NCBI GenBank assembly: GCA_018340805.1
Contig: JACMZG010000008.1
Location: forward strand, 12,690,149-12,754,148
Direction of reading: 5' to 3'
DNA from: Microvelia longipes
Lineage: Eukaryota > Arthropoda > Insecta > Hemiptera > Veliidae
Length of the DNA: 64,000 nucleotides
Of this stretch, positions 46,484 through 59,045 are shown piece after piece (the stretch's first letter is position 1; each line of letters opens with the position of its first letter). The notes below the pieces were generated by a model, which did no database searches, had not been told where the DNA came from, and was given only the letters and a program-made list of their open reading frames with translations. Position numbers and translations under genes: made by a program.

Positions 46484-47762
46484 ATGGTGGCGAAACCCTT
46501 GGAGTAATTTACCTTTTTTGGTTAGTTTACTTTGGTTTTTACTTATCTCAATAGTGCATAATTCATATTTTCAACTTTATGTTATCCAATATTATCTTAT
46601 TTAAAAGGTAATTGAAATCTTATCTCTTTCTACTTATTTTCTTACAATTAGTTCAGAATAATATTTTTATATTTTTCAGTTTTTACATTTTTTTTACAAT
46701 ATATACGATTTTTTACAACTTTAGGCATTTTTTAGAAGTATATTTACATATTTACGTTCAGTAAAGTATTGAGTAGCCTCTCCATGCAATGGTATAGAAA
46801 AAGCAATGCTATCTAAATCTTATATCTCTGTGATAAGACATCGCAATGACACAATAACGTTGCAATCTAGTAATTTGTAAATATAAAACTGAGTTTTATA
46901 TTAATTTTTTTTAACGCATTTTCATTGTTTTTATCGTGATAAGAGTTAATATTAAATGGCGATCTTAACTTACTCCTATCAAGTTATCAATGTTTCAATG
47001 AAAGAATATTATGAAATGAATATTTAAACATTTTTAGTCTTTCTCTATTGTTTACGGTCTTTTACAAGAAAGAAATTACAAAATTAAAATACTGTAATAA
47101 ACAAGATGACCAAGCTGAAACTGTAAGCAATCTAGTATACAGTCTTAAAAAAACAAATATCTACCTTTTAAACAAATCTTTATTCATAAATTAAGGATAC
47201 AAACAATACATTCTTCACGGGATTATACAAAAGGAAAATTGACCATTCTTTGTTCTTTGTTTGCACTATAGATCTTTTCGCTTAAACTTCATCTTAACAA
47301 TTTTCTTAGTTGTGCTTGAAGTAAAGCGTCAAAAGAAATTATTACAGCGGGTACTTTTCTAATAATGGGTATCCATTCGAAAAGGGTTTCGGTGGCTTAA
47401 TAATTTGGAACAATGATGAGATGATAATGGATATAGAGTTAACAAGACCCAATCTATAGTCTTGTAAACAAAGTCATTACTTCGCCTAAAGAGTTATTTG
47501 AGAGTAGTGATTTCTTTTACCAACATTGATTATAACCTTATATAGTTATTATAGAAACCTCCATAGATTATAATCTATGGACTAAGTATGAGATCATTTA
47601 AGATTATAGAAAATTAGTCATTTTTTTCTATTTTCTCTGTTCTCTAAACAATTTTGTATATAGCCTTGAAACGTAGTTATAAAGTCGGTTTGTCTGCAAT
47701 ATTGATTTTAAAGAAAATTACTCAGATGAGATCGTGGGCATTATAGTGAGGAGGAGTGGGGA
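46484..47762. other. AT-rich stretch, nothing recognised
   Basis: No gene or repeat was recognised before the minisatellite. Confidence 0.5.
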
Positions 47763-48550
47763 ATGGATGTTTTACGCTATGTCTTATACGTCGAAAAACA
47801 GTTGAATGGATGTTTTACGCTATGTGTTATCCGTCGGAAAACAGTTGAATGGATGTTTTACGCTATGTTATACGTCGGAAAACAGTTGAATGGATGTTTT
47901 ACGCTATATGTTATACGTCGGAAACACGCGACGTCGGAAAACAGTTGAATGGATGTTTAACCTATGTGTTTACGTCGGAAAACAGTGAATAGATGTTTAA
48001 CGCTATGTGTTATACGTCGGAAAACTTTGAATGTTTTACGCTATGTGTTATACGTCGGAAAACAGTTGAATGGATGTTTTACGCTATGTGTTATACGTCG
48101 GAAAACAGTTGAATGGATGTTTTACGCTATGTGTTATACGTCGGAAAACAGTTGAATGGATGTTTACGTATTGTTTTACGTCGGAAAACAGAATGGATGT
48201 TTACGCTATACGTCGGAAAACAGTTGAATGGATACGCTATGTGTTATACTCGGAAAACAGTTGAATGGATGTTTTACGCTATGTTATACGTCGGAAAACA
48301 GTTAATGGATGTTTTACGCTATATGGTCGGAAAACAGTTGAATGGATGTTTAACGCTATGTGTTATACGGAAAACAGTTGAATGGATGTTTTACCTATGT
48401 GTTATCCGTCGGAAAACAGTTGAATAGATGTTTTACGCTATGTGTTATACGTCGGAAAACAGTTGAATGGAAGTTTTACGCTATGTTATACGTCGGAAAA
48501 CAGTTGAATGGATGTTTTACGCTATGCGTTATACGTCGGAAAACAGTTGA
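47763..48550 (+). repeat. Minisatellite, 43 bp unit
   Basis: About eighteen units of gttgaatggatgttttacgc plus tatgtgttatacgtcggaaaaca. The unit length leaves a remainder of one on division by three, so translation cycles through all frames. This gives long overlapping frames (up to 104 codons) that are artefacts. Several units carry short deletions (near 47930, 48165-48245 and 48365), and complete units are otherwise almost identical, pointing to recent expansion or homogenisation. Copy H of family 5S-R begins about 40 bp after the array. Confidence 0.95.
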
Positions 48551-48591
48551 AAGTCAATATGTTCAGAATTTCCACCAATATAAAAACTTGG

Positions 48592-49313
48592 GTACGGGGT
48601 ACCTCGGAACTTTTCCTCACCACATCGAATTTGCAACTCATCATTCCTACTTCGAAGTCGCTTAGCTCGTCATCCGAATATAAAATTCTCTAAATTTGTA
48701 CAGCAACACGTCTTCTGATTCGCTTCGCTTGTCCTTAGATAGTAATTACATAAGTTTCATTCCCAACGGTTCCTCATCCAGGCACTGACCTCGCTAGATG
48801 CTACTTTACTTTTATTATCCAATAAATACTATAGATATACTTGATGTATTTAAACTAAACTTAGTATACTTATTTATTACGAAAAGAAATACACTAGTAT
48901 TAAATTCCAAGTCAATTGGATTTTTTCTCGATTTATTACAATTTATCTTATGAATGACAACATGCTTGCTAAATCTCAACCCGATCAAAACATTTTCCGT
49001 GTATTATGAATTTTGCTGAGTCATTGATGAGAGTTTATTAAAAATTATTTTCCTGACTGTACAACTAGAACTAAAGATTAATTTTTGTACCAAGATTCAA
49101 CTCTCTAGCATAAATACACTAGGAGCTTTGATGATAACAGAGACACACATACACAGAACATGCATGCAGACAGAAAATTTTTTGAAAAATATTTAGGAGG
49201 TCTTAAAAACACCTGAAAAGTATAATTCCATGGAATTATGTTTTGGAATACTTGGCAAAAACAATACAATTCCTATATACCTACAGTTTAAATGAAGAAT
49301 AGTAAAAATGTAA
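48592..49313 (-). mobile_element. Dispersed family 5S-R, copy H
   Basis: On the minus strand nearly all blocks are present: 5' end with a tataccgta-like core (here altered: taggtatatagg), the gtgtgtctctgttatcatc segment, the ctagtgtatttatgctagag block, a middle deletion, the gagttgaaattt-like block, a worn 5S-like segment, two tail motifs with an exact GCGAAGC at 48722-48728, and the 3' end gaggaaaagttccgaggtac. It is the clearest example of the 3' terminus, which continues cccgtaccc before flanking DNA. Confidence 0.8.
48760..48809 (-). other. 5S rRNA-like segment in copy H
   Basis: The minus strand keeps gtaaagtagcatctagcgag, gtcagtgcctggatg and ccgttggga. The alignment to 5S rRNA box A and box C is clear, with several substitutions. 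Confidence 0.6.
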
Positions 49314-50594
49314 TTGATTTATTTGTCATATTAGTTCATTTTTAATGTCTCAGCAAAATATATCCACGGTAGTTGGTAAGGAAATGTAAAAATGCATGTA
49401 TAGGTAAATGTTAAATATCTTCCTAGGTAAATAATGTAATTAATAGGTAATAAATGTAAAAAATGTATAGATTACTGTGATATAGATATATGTATATAGC
49501 TACTATATACCCAATATGAGAAATAGCTGGGAAATGTTTGACATCTCTTCGATTCTGCTAATACATGTTTAGCTCGAGCTTTATGATAAATACAGTATAT
49601 TGTATATACTGTTCGTGTATATATTGTATATTGATATTTGTATCATTGCTTACTAGTAACAGCACATTTAATTCCAAAAGCACTGGAACGTTAAAAACTT
49701 AAATATACTTTAAAAAAATTTATTTTATTTTCTCATTTAAAGTTTATAAGTCGAATTCTTATATACTAATTAAATTTAATTACTCTAATGATGCTAAAGT
49801 CTAAGGTGTACTGCAAATAAAGCTAACAGACATTAAACAATTTTTATAGCCCCAAATACTTTTTTAAATACACTAAACTCGTTCTTCCATTGGATTTTAA
49901 CAACAAATAACTGCGTGTATGATATAATCTTGATATCCAAAGAGTAACATTTGTTGAACTAATTTAGTCAAGTACATATTTTGAAAATGTCTCATTTTTT
50001 AAATTCCTTGTTTCCTTTAAATTGTTTTTATTGAACTTTTAAATCTTTACAAAAAAATATTAAAACAAGACTGGTTTGACCTTTTTGCAGAAGTAATATA
50101 CTTGAAGGATCTTAAGGAAATGAGGTTATGTTTTTATTAACAAAATCGTTGATCTTGTGTAATACTGAGAGGCTCACAGGGAGTGGAAGCCTCCGAGCCT
50201 TGTCTCGAGCGTTTTATTAATATGGTCCCAATAAGGCATTGTTAGCTGTATGGCGCAAGGCGATGTTCTTTATACTAATTAGGGTTAACAAAGGGTAGTG
50301 AATTAATTTAAATAGTTGCTAAGAGAATTTTTTATCATTTATTTGTTTCTGGGATAAGCTAACTGAAATTAAAAATTATAGTAATTATTTTTTAAAACTA
50401 TTTGAATTTTTCAAACTCAAATAGTATGTCTTATTCTGATCTGGCCTTATAAAATTATGGCCCGCAGCATGTGTATTCGAATGAGTAGTTATCCGAATTA
50501 TAACTTCAAATCAATATTTATGGGTTGCATTACTGTGCATTCTTAAATCGTTTTTAATAAAGCATATAGTTACCGAAATTTCGAGTATTTTTTA
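49314..50594. other. AT-rich stretch, nothing recognised
   Basis: No gene was recognised. Palindromic TATA-rich strings near 49590-49635 are composition-driven. Confidence 0.5.
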
Positions 50595-51008
50595 GAATTA
50601 CCCAGTCCTAAAGTAACTGAGGATCTCCTCAGTCTAAGCAGAAGGGACCTTAGAACAGTAACTGGATTACTGACTGGTCACTGGTCACCTCTGAAAACTC
50701 CTCTATTGGCATCTTTAAAGATAACCCAGTGTATAGGCTTTGTGAATCAGAAACCGAAACTGTCTCTCATATACTTCAGAGATGTGAAGCCCTAGCCTTT
50801 TATAGGTTCTCGTACAATGGTAGCAGCACTCTCACTAAGTTTGACTCTACCAATGAATCACTGGTCAAAAAGATCCTAGACATAGTCCAGGGAAAATGAT
50901 TATTCTGACCTGGACCAATTAAGGGAATTATATAATAGACTTCCAGTCACAGTGCAAATGTGGTCTATCCTCGACTCCAACCCCAATCATTAATAATAAT
51001 AATTATTA
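50595..51008 (+). pseudogene. Jockey-type LINE 3' end fragment (RNase H-like region)
   Basis: The plus strand reads LSRRDLRTVTGLLTGHWSPL near 50628-50690, then PVYRLCESETETVSHILQRC after a frameshift. LSRRDLR...TGLLTGH followed by C..C..E.ET..H.L..C is the usual C-terminal end of Jockey-type retrotransposon proteins, just after the RNase H domain. The insert ends in an aataataataa tail (about 50994-51006), consistent with a retrotransposon 3' end. RT and endonuclease parts are absent. Confidence 0.7.
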
Positions 51009-51758
51009 TTTAGAAGTCTTTTTTAGTTATGGCGTTGGATCCGCATGCACAATTACTTATATTCTAAATTTTTACAGTATTCAATACCTCTGTACCCAGT
51101 AATTTCCTCTAAATATTATCCGCTTATGGAATACGGGCATAAAATAGGTATCCGGTAACCTTTTTCAACAATTACATTATAAAAGAAAATAAAAGTTTTA
51201 GAAATCTTTCTGGGTGTGCCCCATTTTAATGTTCACGAGTCAGAAATAATCAGTTAATAAAATAAATAATGTATTGAGCAAAATAACTTATAAACCTTAA
51301 TTATAACTATTTTTGTTCTTTCTTCTAAATGTTATAAAAACGCTTTAATAGAATAAGTAACAAAAAAAACATTTTTTTATAACGGTTTTATTTTTGGGCA
51401 TATTATAGTTCCTTACGCTTTGTTGATTAACCTTTACGAATTGTTCTGAACTTTATTTAGAATATTTTTTTTTCTGACTTCACTAAAAATTCTGGAGGCA
51501 ATTTAACACGAATATAATAGGTATCAAACAATCTTCCTTTCACTCAAGGTTATTTTGCTATTATAATAAAGAATCGACCTACTGACTCTGCCTATATTTA
51601 GCTAACATTGACTCGTAAATAAAAAGAAACAGCTGTTCAAAGGATCAAAGAAAACATGATATTAAAGAGACTGGATAAAATTAATTAGATGTAATGAAAA
51701 TAAGAAACTTGTGTGTTGGATTAATTAGTTGAACTACTAAGCCAGTAAAACAATCGTA
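51009..51758. other. AT-rich stretch, nothing recognised
   Basis: No gene or repeat was recognised. Confidence 0.5.
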
Positions 51759-52502
51759 CATGTCCCCGTTTACACCGTAGGTATATAGGAAAACTACTGA
51801 TTTGCAGAAAGAAAATCCGAAACCCGGATATCACCTGAATTATCCTTTTTTGGAGTTTTTAAGGCCTCCTAAGTGTTTTCACAAAGTTGTCTGTGTGAGT
51901 GTCAGTGTATGTGTGTGTCTGTTATCACCGAAGCTCACAGTGTTGATACAACGTATAAAAATCAGTCTGTCGGTGTAGTTTAACTAGCAGGAAAATATTT
52001 TTTATGACGTCATTATGCCCTACAATAATAACTCAGCAAAACGTTCGAAAAATCATAAAACCCGGAAAATATTGCGATCATTTTGAGATTTGGCACGCAT
52101 GTAGCCATGTATAAGACTAACTTATGTGCCAAGTTCCATCTCATTATCAGCATTCGATCAATTTTTTTTTAAATGACTTGTGTACGTTTTTTAAAAATTG
52201 TAAAATAATCCAATTTAGTTAAGTGTACTGTTAATAAGTACTCCAAGTTTCGTTTTAATACAAGTATATCCATGATTTTTTTTGGATCATAAAAGGTGAG
52301 CAGCATTGAGCGGTGTCTGGGCCTGGATGGGTGACTGCTGGGAATGAAACGGATGTATTGATTATATAAAGACGAGCAAAGCGAGTCCGAAGACATATTG
52401 CAATCTAAATTTGGCGTATTTTATATTCTGAGGGCGAGCGAAGTGTGTCTGAATTATGGAGGATGAGCGTAGTGAATCCGATGTGATAAGGAAAAGTTCC
52501 GA
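51759..52502 (+). mobile_element. Dispersed family 5S-R, copy I (near full length)
   Basis: All blocks are in order: acaccgtaggtatatagg, gaaacccggatatcacctg, aaggcctcctaagtg, tgtatgtgtgtgtctgttat, gacgtcattatg, the acttatgtgccaagttcc and attatcagcattcgatc blocks, the 5S-like segment, three tail motifs (gacgagcaaagcgagtcc, gagggcgagcgaagtgtgtc, gatgagcgtagtgaatcc) and gtgataaggaaaagttcc. Length 744 bp. A minus-strand 75-codon frame at 52169-52396 is incidental. Confidence 0.85.
52295..52348 (+). other. 5S rRNA-like segment in copy I
   Basis: ggtgagcagcattgagcggt followed by gcctggatgggtgactgctg and ggaatgaa; it keeps the box C core ggatgggtgac exactly. Confidence 0.7.
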
Positions 52503-55138
52503 TAAAAAATAAGTACTACTTTTTTTAGTTCATCTTTTATGCTTTGATAGTAAAGTTAAGTTATAAAAGTATAGACTTGGTATTATCAAAGACATTTTCG
52601 ACTAGATAAGGTTTCACAATTCCACGAGCAAAATTAATTCGCAGTTGTTCAGTCTACTTAGCAACATAGTAAGAATAACATAGCGGTTTCTATGTGTTGC
52701 AGATCTTCAACCCAATGTTCCTGTTGATGTTATTTTTTTTTGCTCAAGCAATCTCTATTGCTTCTCTGATGAGTCTCTCTCGACATCGATGAATATTCAC
52801 CAATATCTCGTGAATATTCAGCTACCGCGGACCGACATTCGTCATCTTCCTTAAACTTGAGAGTAGATGAAACAATAAGGGTCCCCGTGGACTCTTATTG
52901 TTGATAAATGGTATTCTTCTCATTACACCCCTCCTTCCCATCTAATAAATAGAATAACTTATACCTATCGCTAAACTTCCTGTTTTCAAGGATCGCGAAG
53001 CAGTTCTATAGTTTGCAAAACTAAAGAGCTTGATAAATGGTGGTTTTTTATGTTTTGTTTGTTAGTTTTCATCAACTTTAATTAGATTCAATAGTTTAAA
53101 ATCAATCGTTTTAATAAAGTAGAATAATTCACAATACATTTTATGATTTTTAAAGTTTTTTGAGAAATCGCTATACCTTGTATAAAACCCAATTTCTTTT
53201 ATAACCTTCATTTTGTCTTATTTCTTAAAATATGAAAGGAAAACGTACTCAATGGTATTTCCAATAAATTGAATTACTGTAATTAATATTTAGACGCCCA
53301 TTTTTCGGCCTTTTGACTAACACCAGGAAATATTTATAAATATTCATATATAAATATTTATATTTATTTATATTTATCAATATAAATTTAGTTAATTGTT
53401 TCTTGATTCATATAGACTTATCAAAAACATTCACGTATTTAAAACAATTCCAAAGGCTCATTTTTTAATATTAAAACTGTTATTATAAATATATTAATTA
53501 TTATTTTAAGGTAATTTATTATATATAAATAATCATTTATAATATGCTTACATATTTGTTATAATATTTTGCACATTGGCTCTAAGACCACTAATATATT
53601 TTCAATAACCCTAAGGAGGTTGGGGTCCACGGACCACATTTTCCAGACACACATTACCCTAATTGTAATGTGTGTTCCGCTGCATCGGAAGACTCATATC
53701 TACTCTTTTATAGATACTTTCAAAAAGTTACTGAATATTTGTTTTATACATGCATTTTACAGTGCATAGATGGAATATATTTAGAGAAAATTACAGTACA
53801 GAGTTATGGAATGCTGTAAAATATTTAAAATATTAGTGATTGGCTCAATACAATTAAACTTTATAGCTTAATTTTAATCAAATAGCCCTAGTTTATAAAA
53901 AAAGATGTTCCAGACGTAAGTGCTGAAAACCAAGAAATCGATTTCCTGTAATTATATTATATATTGCTTTAGATCGAACTGAAAAAAATAGTCATGAATA
54001 AAAAAAAATTAAGTTCTTGAATTTTAAATGATTTACGATTTTATTTCTGATTCATATAATACCACAGTGCTACCACTGGAATGTTTCTTTAGCAAGTTTT
54101 ACCACACTAAGACTGTATTAGCTCTAACCTTAAAAAATGATTCATGTATCATAACGATTCTCATTTGATTAAATTAGTAGAATGCACTATAATTTTGTCA
54201 AAAATTTCCACAAAATAATTTTTAAAATTAAAACTAATACCCAACTTTGTATGATCTCATCTTCGATTCGTTAGAACGTCTTATGAATTAATAAGTACTA
54301 CCAACATACCCCAGAAAAAGTGAAATCTGTTGACCCATAGACAGTAATATAAAAATTCTAAAGATGGACTTGGTCCAACCTCAACCAACTTGTCCTTACA
54401 GATGTCTTCCCCGTATTACGGTCATAACATGCTTGTGTAATAGAGCCATTATACCGTCTGTTATCTCAGCTATCTAGCGCTTTTTTATTTGTTTTTTTCT
54501 GACATTTATTTATTACATTATTATTTAACCTGGAGATAATTTTCTATCAAAAATACTTTTGACTCGTATCGACTGATATTATTTATTTATATATTTCATC
54601 ATTATTAACGCACTACGAACATATATATTTATGATTTCTATTTTTTCTTTCAATTGGTTTTAAATGGGTTAATAGATTTTTTCATTTTTTCAATAGAATA
54701 TAATACCAAATACCAACTATTATCTTGTTTCATAACTAATTTGAAACGCTCCGTGTTATTATTAGAATTCATTTGTCGCCCAGCTTATTAAATATGTATC
54801 CGTGTTACTAATTTTTATCTGAAAATTTTCGGTAATAATTTGTAATAAAGATGAATTTCACCTATGCATTTGTATATTCCAAGTTTTCGCGATTTTAAAA
54901 AAAAAATCCCGCAAAACTTTAAATATATAATCACATATATATTTCAAGTTAATACCAAAATCAACCTTGGAAAGGACATGAACACAATTTTAAACCAGGT
55001 TTTTGTGACATCATTTTTCACCCGCTTTTCCAAATCTACAAAATGTTCAACAAATGATTAAAATTAAAGGTTAAAATTTTTCGCCGTGGAAGGTTTAAGT
55101 TGTTCATTTATTTTGGTTTCCTGTTATTTACCTCTGTT
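52503..55138. other. AT-rich stretch without a gene
   Basis: No gene was recognised. A near-perfect hairpin (caataagggtcc and its inverse with one mismatch) lies at 52874-52902. Open frames at 53569-53769 and 54864-55061 have no motif. Confidence 0.5.
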
Positions 55139-55225
55139 TTCGACTTTTTCGTTCCTATCGCATCGATTCCGGACTGGTTTTATTCGATTCAGCTACACAA
55201 AAACATTGAAAACGTCATATTTAGA
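55139..55225 (+). repeat. Dispersed repeat family 2, copy 2
   Basis: Shares cgactttttcg, the cggactggttttattcgatt block with 56626-56710, and cattgaaaacgtca with 9854-9985. The preceding ~60 bp may also belong to it. Confidence 0.55.
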
Positions 55226-55739
55226 TAATATAGGTTTATAACTACAAAATTATTTTGGTGCGAATGTACGCAAACGGAGCAATTTTTTGTAGAATGCATA
55301 CGCTCCTTGAAAATCCGAAAATATTAATTTGTAAGTATTAATCCAACTAATCAGGTTATAAAGCATAAACCAGAAACTTGACCAAGAATTGGATTGTTAA
55401 GCACGGAAGCACGCATTTCAAAGAAAACAGGCCTGATCTGAGGACTTCCGCGCCAGAATTATTTATTTAACCATACACCTAGTTATGGTTAACACTTGAT
55501 TTGGGCCCTTTATTACTGAAACATATAAAGTATAACTTTTTGATGCAGTCTCAAATTATCGAGGTAAATAAACAATTATTTTGTATGTAACACCTATAAA
55601 CATGTTTGTATAAATTAATTACCAGCATTTTTAATCTATTTTTGTTTTAAATAAATAAAATAATCTAGACTTATATAAAGATCTAATTAAAATTTTAGTC
55701 CTAAGAAAAATATAACTATGTTGCTTTTATACTTAGACA
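55226..55739. other. AT-rich stretch, nothing recognised
   Basis: No gene or repeat was recognised. Confidence 0.5.
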
Positions 55740-56040
55740 AAAAGAAATGCCTCTACCTACTTTCTCACCTAGGTAGATTAGGTGGTACTTTTCCTGCCAA
55801 GGCACTAAAATAGCTACTTTCGCTCCTAATGCTATAAAATTTCAATATAAAAAAAAGATCTAAATTAAAAGATATATTTTAAAGATTATTGCAATATCTT
55901 ATTAAAAAGTTAAACTTAAGGAAAATCAAAAATGCCCCTTCCTTCTTTATTTCCTATGCATATTAAGTGGTACTTTTTCTGCCAAGGCAACAAAATAGAA
56001 ATATTATTCAGCAAAGCATAGTATTATCTGAATATACCTA
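55740..56040 (+). repeat. Tandem duplication, period about 190 bp
   Basis: 55745-55850 and 55934-56036 are imperfect direct copies: aaatgcc, a ctttctcacctag or ctttatttcctat-type block, taggtggtacttttcctgcc versus taagtggtactttttctgcc, then aaggcaa(c)aaaatag and an aatata end. It may be two units of a longer-period satellite. Confidence 0.65.
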
Positions 56041-56625
56041 TTGGTATTTTGATTTATCGTTATATTTGATATTATGTTAAATAAGCAATATAATCTTGAG
56101 GTATAGTGCGTTATTAGAGCTAAACTTCTATATCTCTATAGAGTAGGTTGCTACATTGTGTACTTGTAATAATATCTCACGAGAAGCAACAAGTATAATG
56201 TAATTACGATGTTAGTAATCATAAACATAAATCTTAAGTTTTAAATGCAATATTAAACGCCTGAGTAAGTTAAAAGTTCTTAGGCCTTATATTAGAAGGC
56301 GAGAGTAAAAGCATAATAAATAAGTATAAATCAGCTGACCAGATAATAAGTGTTGTTATAAAATAGCTAAAGTATAGTTAAGATCTAAACATAGATCTGG
56401 ACCTCAGACCTCATTTTAAAAACCAGTTCAGTTTAATACATGATTACACAACACTAATACGGGGTGAGTAAATGAAAGTGCTATTAAGGAAGTTTTTAAT
56501 ACAGAAACTGGGTTTATTCATGAACTTGGAAAATATGTGTCAACTTTATTCATTCAGTAGGAAATGGAATAACAATATAAAATAAAACTTGTTGACGGAA
56601 ATGATTACCATTTTTTGACATTTTG
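56041..56625. other. AT-rich stretch, nothing recognised
   Basis: No gene or repeat was recognised. Confidence 0.45.
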
Positions 56626-56740
56626 GTCACTTAAAGTGGTCGCATCGACTTCGGACCGGTTTTATTCGATTCAGCGCCCCAAAATTATTTAAAACAACAC
56701 CCTAATCGGAGTTGTTTTAACTGTAATATTGGTTTCGGGT
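56626..56740 (+). repeat. Dispersed repeat family 2, copy 3
   Basis: Reads cacttaaagtggtcgcatcg and cggaccggttttattcgatt, combining the 5' block of copy 1 with the 3' block of copy 2, so all three are the same family. It joins directly to copy J of family 5S-R. Confidence 0.6.
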
Positions 56741-57120
56741 AATTTGCCAGAAATATTATGCGATAAGATAGAGATTTAGCACGCATGTAGCTACGTATAA
56801 GAAAACATAAGTAACAAGTTTTATCTCATTATCAGCATCAGTTCAATTTTTCTCGAGTGACTTATGTACGTGTTTTAAAGAACTTTAAAAATAAGGAAAT
56901 GATTTAATAGAGTTCAAATTTGGTACAATTGTATACTTTTACTTATTAAATAGTTACACTAAGGTGACCGCTGAGATTATATCTGAGAACAAGCGAAGCG
57001 AGTCTGAAGACATGTCGAAGTATAAATTTGGCGAATTTTATTTTCTGAGGACGAGCGTAGCGAGTCCGAAGCTAGGAGGATGAGATTAGCGAATCCGATG
57101 TGATGAGGAAAAGTTCCGAG
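56741..57120 (+). mobile_element. Dispersed family 5S-R, copy J (3' half)
   Basis: Begins in the middle block (gagatttagcacgcatgtag), has attatcagcatcagttcaat, and keeps only ggtgaccgctgag from the 5S-like segment. The tail is well preserved with three motifs, including aagcgaagcgagtctgaag (exact GCGAAGC at 56993-56999) and gaggacgagcgtagcgagtc, ending gatgtgatgaggaaaagttc. Confidence 0.8.
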
Positions 57121-57825
57121 TAGTAGATAGTAGCCGATATTTTTCATAATTCGACGTTTCTTTTCAATAAATTGGTATTAATAAGTTTTACAGTGAGATC
57201 AAGAAAACAGTTTTCACAGACAAAATCATTTAATGATAATAAAATTAAAACAAATAAACGTATCCTGTAGATTACGAAGTCCATATTAAAGACCGAAATA
57301 TATTTTAAAAGAAATGATTAATTACACTTAACATAAACCTTATTTTATTTTGAATTGATGTTGACAAATTACTCTCCTTGTTAGTAAACAATTAGGCTCA
57401 GTGTCATCAAATAATTAAGCCCGAAGATATAAATATTGGTGACATACGGATGGATTATATTACACAACGAAGATTAACGAGTTGAATAAGATCATAATGA
57501 GGCTATTGATACCATCAATGAATTGCAACATTTTGCATGGCGTTTGTTCCTTAAATAATAAAGATAATAATTTATTGAAAACTATGCTGACGCTTTATAA
57601 AATATTCTGATCTCACAAACGATTGACAGGGAAAACTTTGTTTCCTTTAAGAATTAAGTAACCATACTTTAAGAAACCATCATGAGATGGTTGTGGAGCT
57701 TGCCTTTTGATAATTTAAAACCTTTAGAATTCGCGTTTTTAGCGAATTTTCAAAAGAAATGGGCATGAAGGGGAGGAGGAGGATTTTTTGGAAGAGGGAG
57801 AATTCACTGATGAAACTCAAGAATA
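57121..57825. other. AT-rich stretch, nothing recognised
   Basis: No gene was recognised. Confidence 0.5.
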
Positions 57826-57970
57826 TATATATATAATATATTATATATATATATAATATATAAATAATATATAATAAATTTATTTGTTTAAGAACATACT
57901 CTCATACAAAGGAGTTGTAATATATATATATATATATATAATATATAATATATATATATATATATATATA

Positions 57971-58011
<41 letters not shown>

Positions 58012-58022
58012 TATATATATAA
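57826..58022. repeat. (TA)n microsatellite, two blocks
   Basis: Two TA-rich blocks (57826-57868 and 57919-58022) separated by about 50 bp. The second ends 15 bp before the tail of family copy K. The 62-codon frame here is an artefact. Confidence 0.9.
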
Positions 58023-58037
58023 TAGTGTTGTTGTGTT

Positions 58038-58121
58038 CACATTCTAAGACGAGCAAAGCGAGTCCAAAGTAGGGAGGATAAGAGTAGCGAATTCGATGTG
58101 ATGAGGAAAAGTTCAGAGGTA
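58038..58121 (+). mobile_element. Dispersed family 5S-R, tail fragment (copy K)
   Basis: Reads aagacgagcaaagcgagtcc, then gataagagtagcgaattcga and tgtgatgaggaaaagttc. Everything upstream of the tail has been lost or replaced by the TA tract. Confidence 0.75.
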
Positions 58122-59045
58122 CGATTTTTTTTTTGAAAATATAATGATATCATAATCACATTAAAGAGGTATTTATTTATTTTTCGAATTCCTAAAGGAA
58201 AAATGAGCTTGTGCAGTATGGTTTATAGAAGGGGAGAGGATATTTTTACCTTAAAAGTACCCTCTGATTATATTGAAATGTTATACACGTGTACAACTAA
58301 ACTTATGTTTAATACATGTACGAATTTTAAAATATATTATCAGCATTAGATCTGATTTTATCGATTGACATATATAACATAATTTAAAATATGTTGTTTT
58401 GTTACATTTTTTACAACACTTTTTGTTGACACAAACGAACAAATACTTACAAATGTAGGAATAAAAAAAATGATTAACAGAAAAGTTTTTCTTAAAAAAG
58501 TTCCGTCAAATATTTTAGAATAAATTTCATATTTTAAAATACACTTCATGATTAAGAGGTAGACGAAAACGTATTTTAGGAATAAGATGGTTGGGATAAG
58601 TTAAAACTCTTTTAGTTTTTTCGAATACTCTAAGAAATTATAATTTTAGAATAATTAAAAATACTTACTAAATATTATTCTACTTAGTGAAACAAGAAGA
58701 TTTTTTTTATAATTTTTTTCATTTTTGATGAAAAACCTAGCTATTAATTAACGTATTCTACATTTATTTTTTATAACATTCACAGATTGTATTTTACTGC
58801 AAGTACACTGATCGTTGAGCAGCATCCAAAGTTAGAGGCAATCATTTACTAATTTATAATTAACAATATAAATTTTTTGTGCCCGGATTACCCTCGACAA
58901 CTTGGCCCTTAATTTGGCGGCAACCACTCCGTCCACCCGCGGTCTTTAATTCGGGTGTGCCTGAACTATTATAATTATTATTATTTACGGTAGAAATTGC
59001 TTTATTATAACTAATTACTTAATTATTTACTCTCTTTTACCTTAT
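58122..59045. other. AT-rich stretch with possible remnants
   Basis: No gene was recognised. About 58330-58380 has attatcagcattagatctga like the middle of family 5S-R. At 58880-58960 there is a GC-richer patch (gtgcccggattaccctcg onward) with no recognised identity. Confidence 0.4.

Noticed and set aside
48113..48427. 104-codon open frame (and overlapping ones at 47763-48665)
   Set aside because: Produced by the 43 bp minisatellite, whose unit has almost no stops; no start context, domain or neighbouring gene supports it.
47763..48550. CRISPR array
   Set aside because: Units are directly tandem without variable spacers; this is a minisatellite in eukaryotic DNA.
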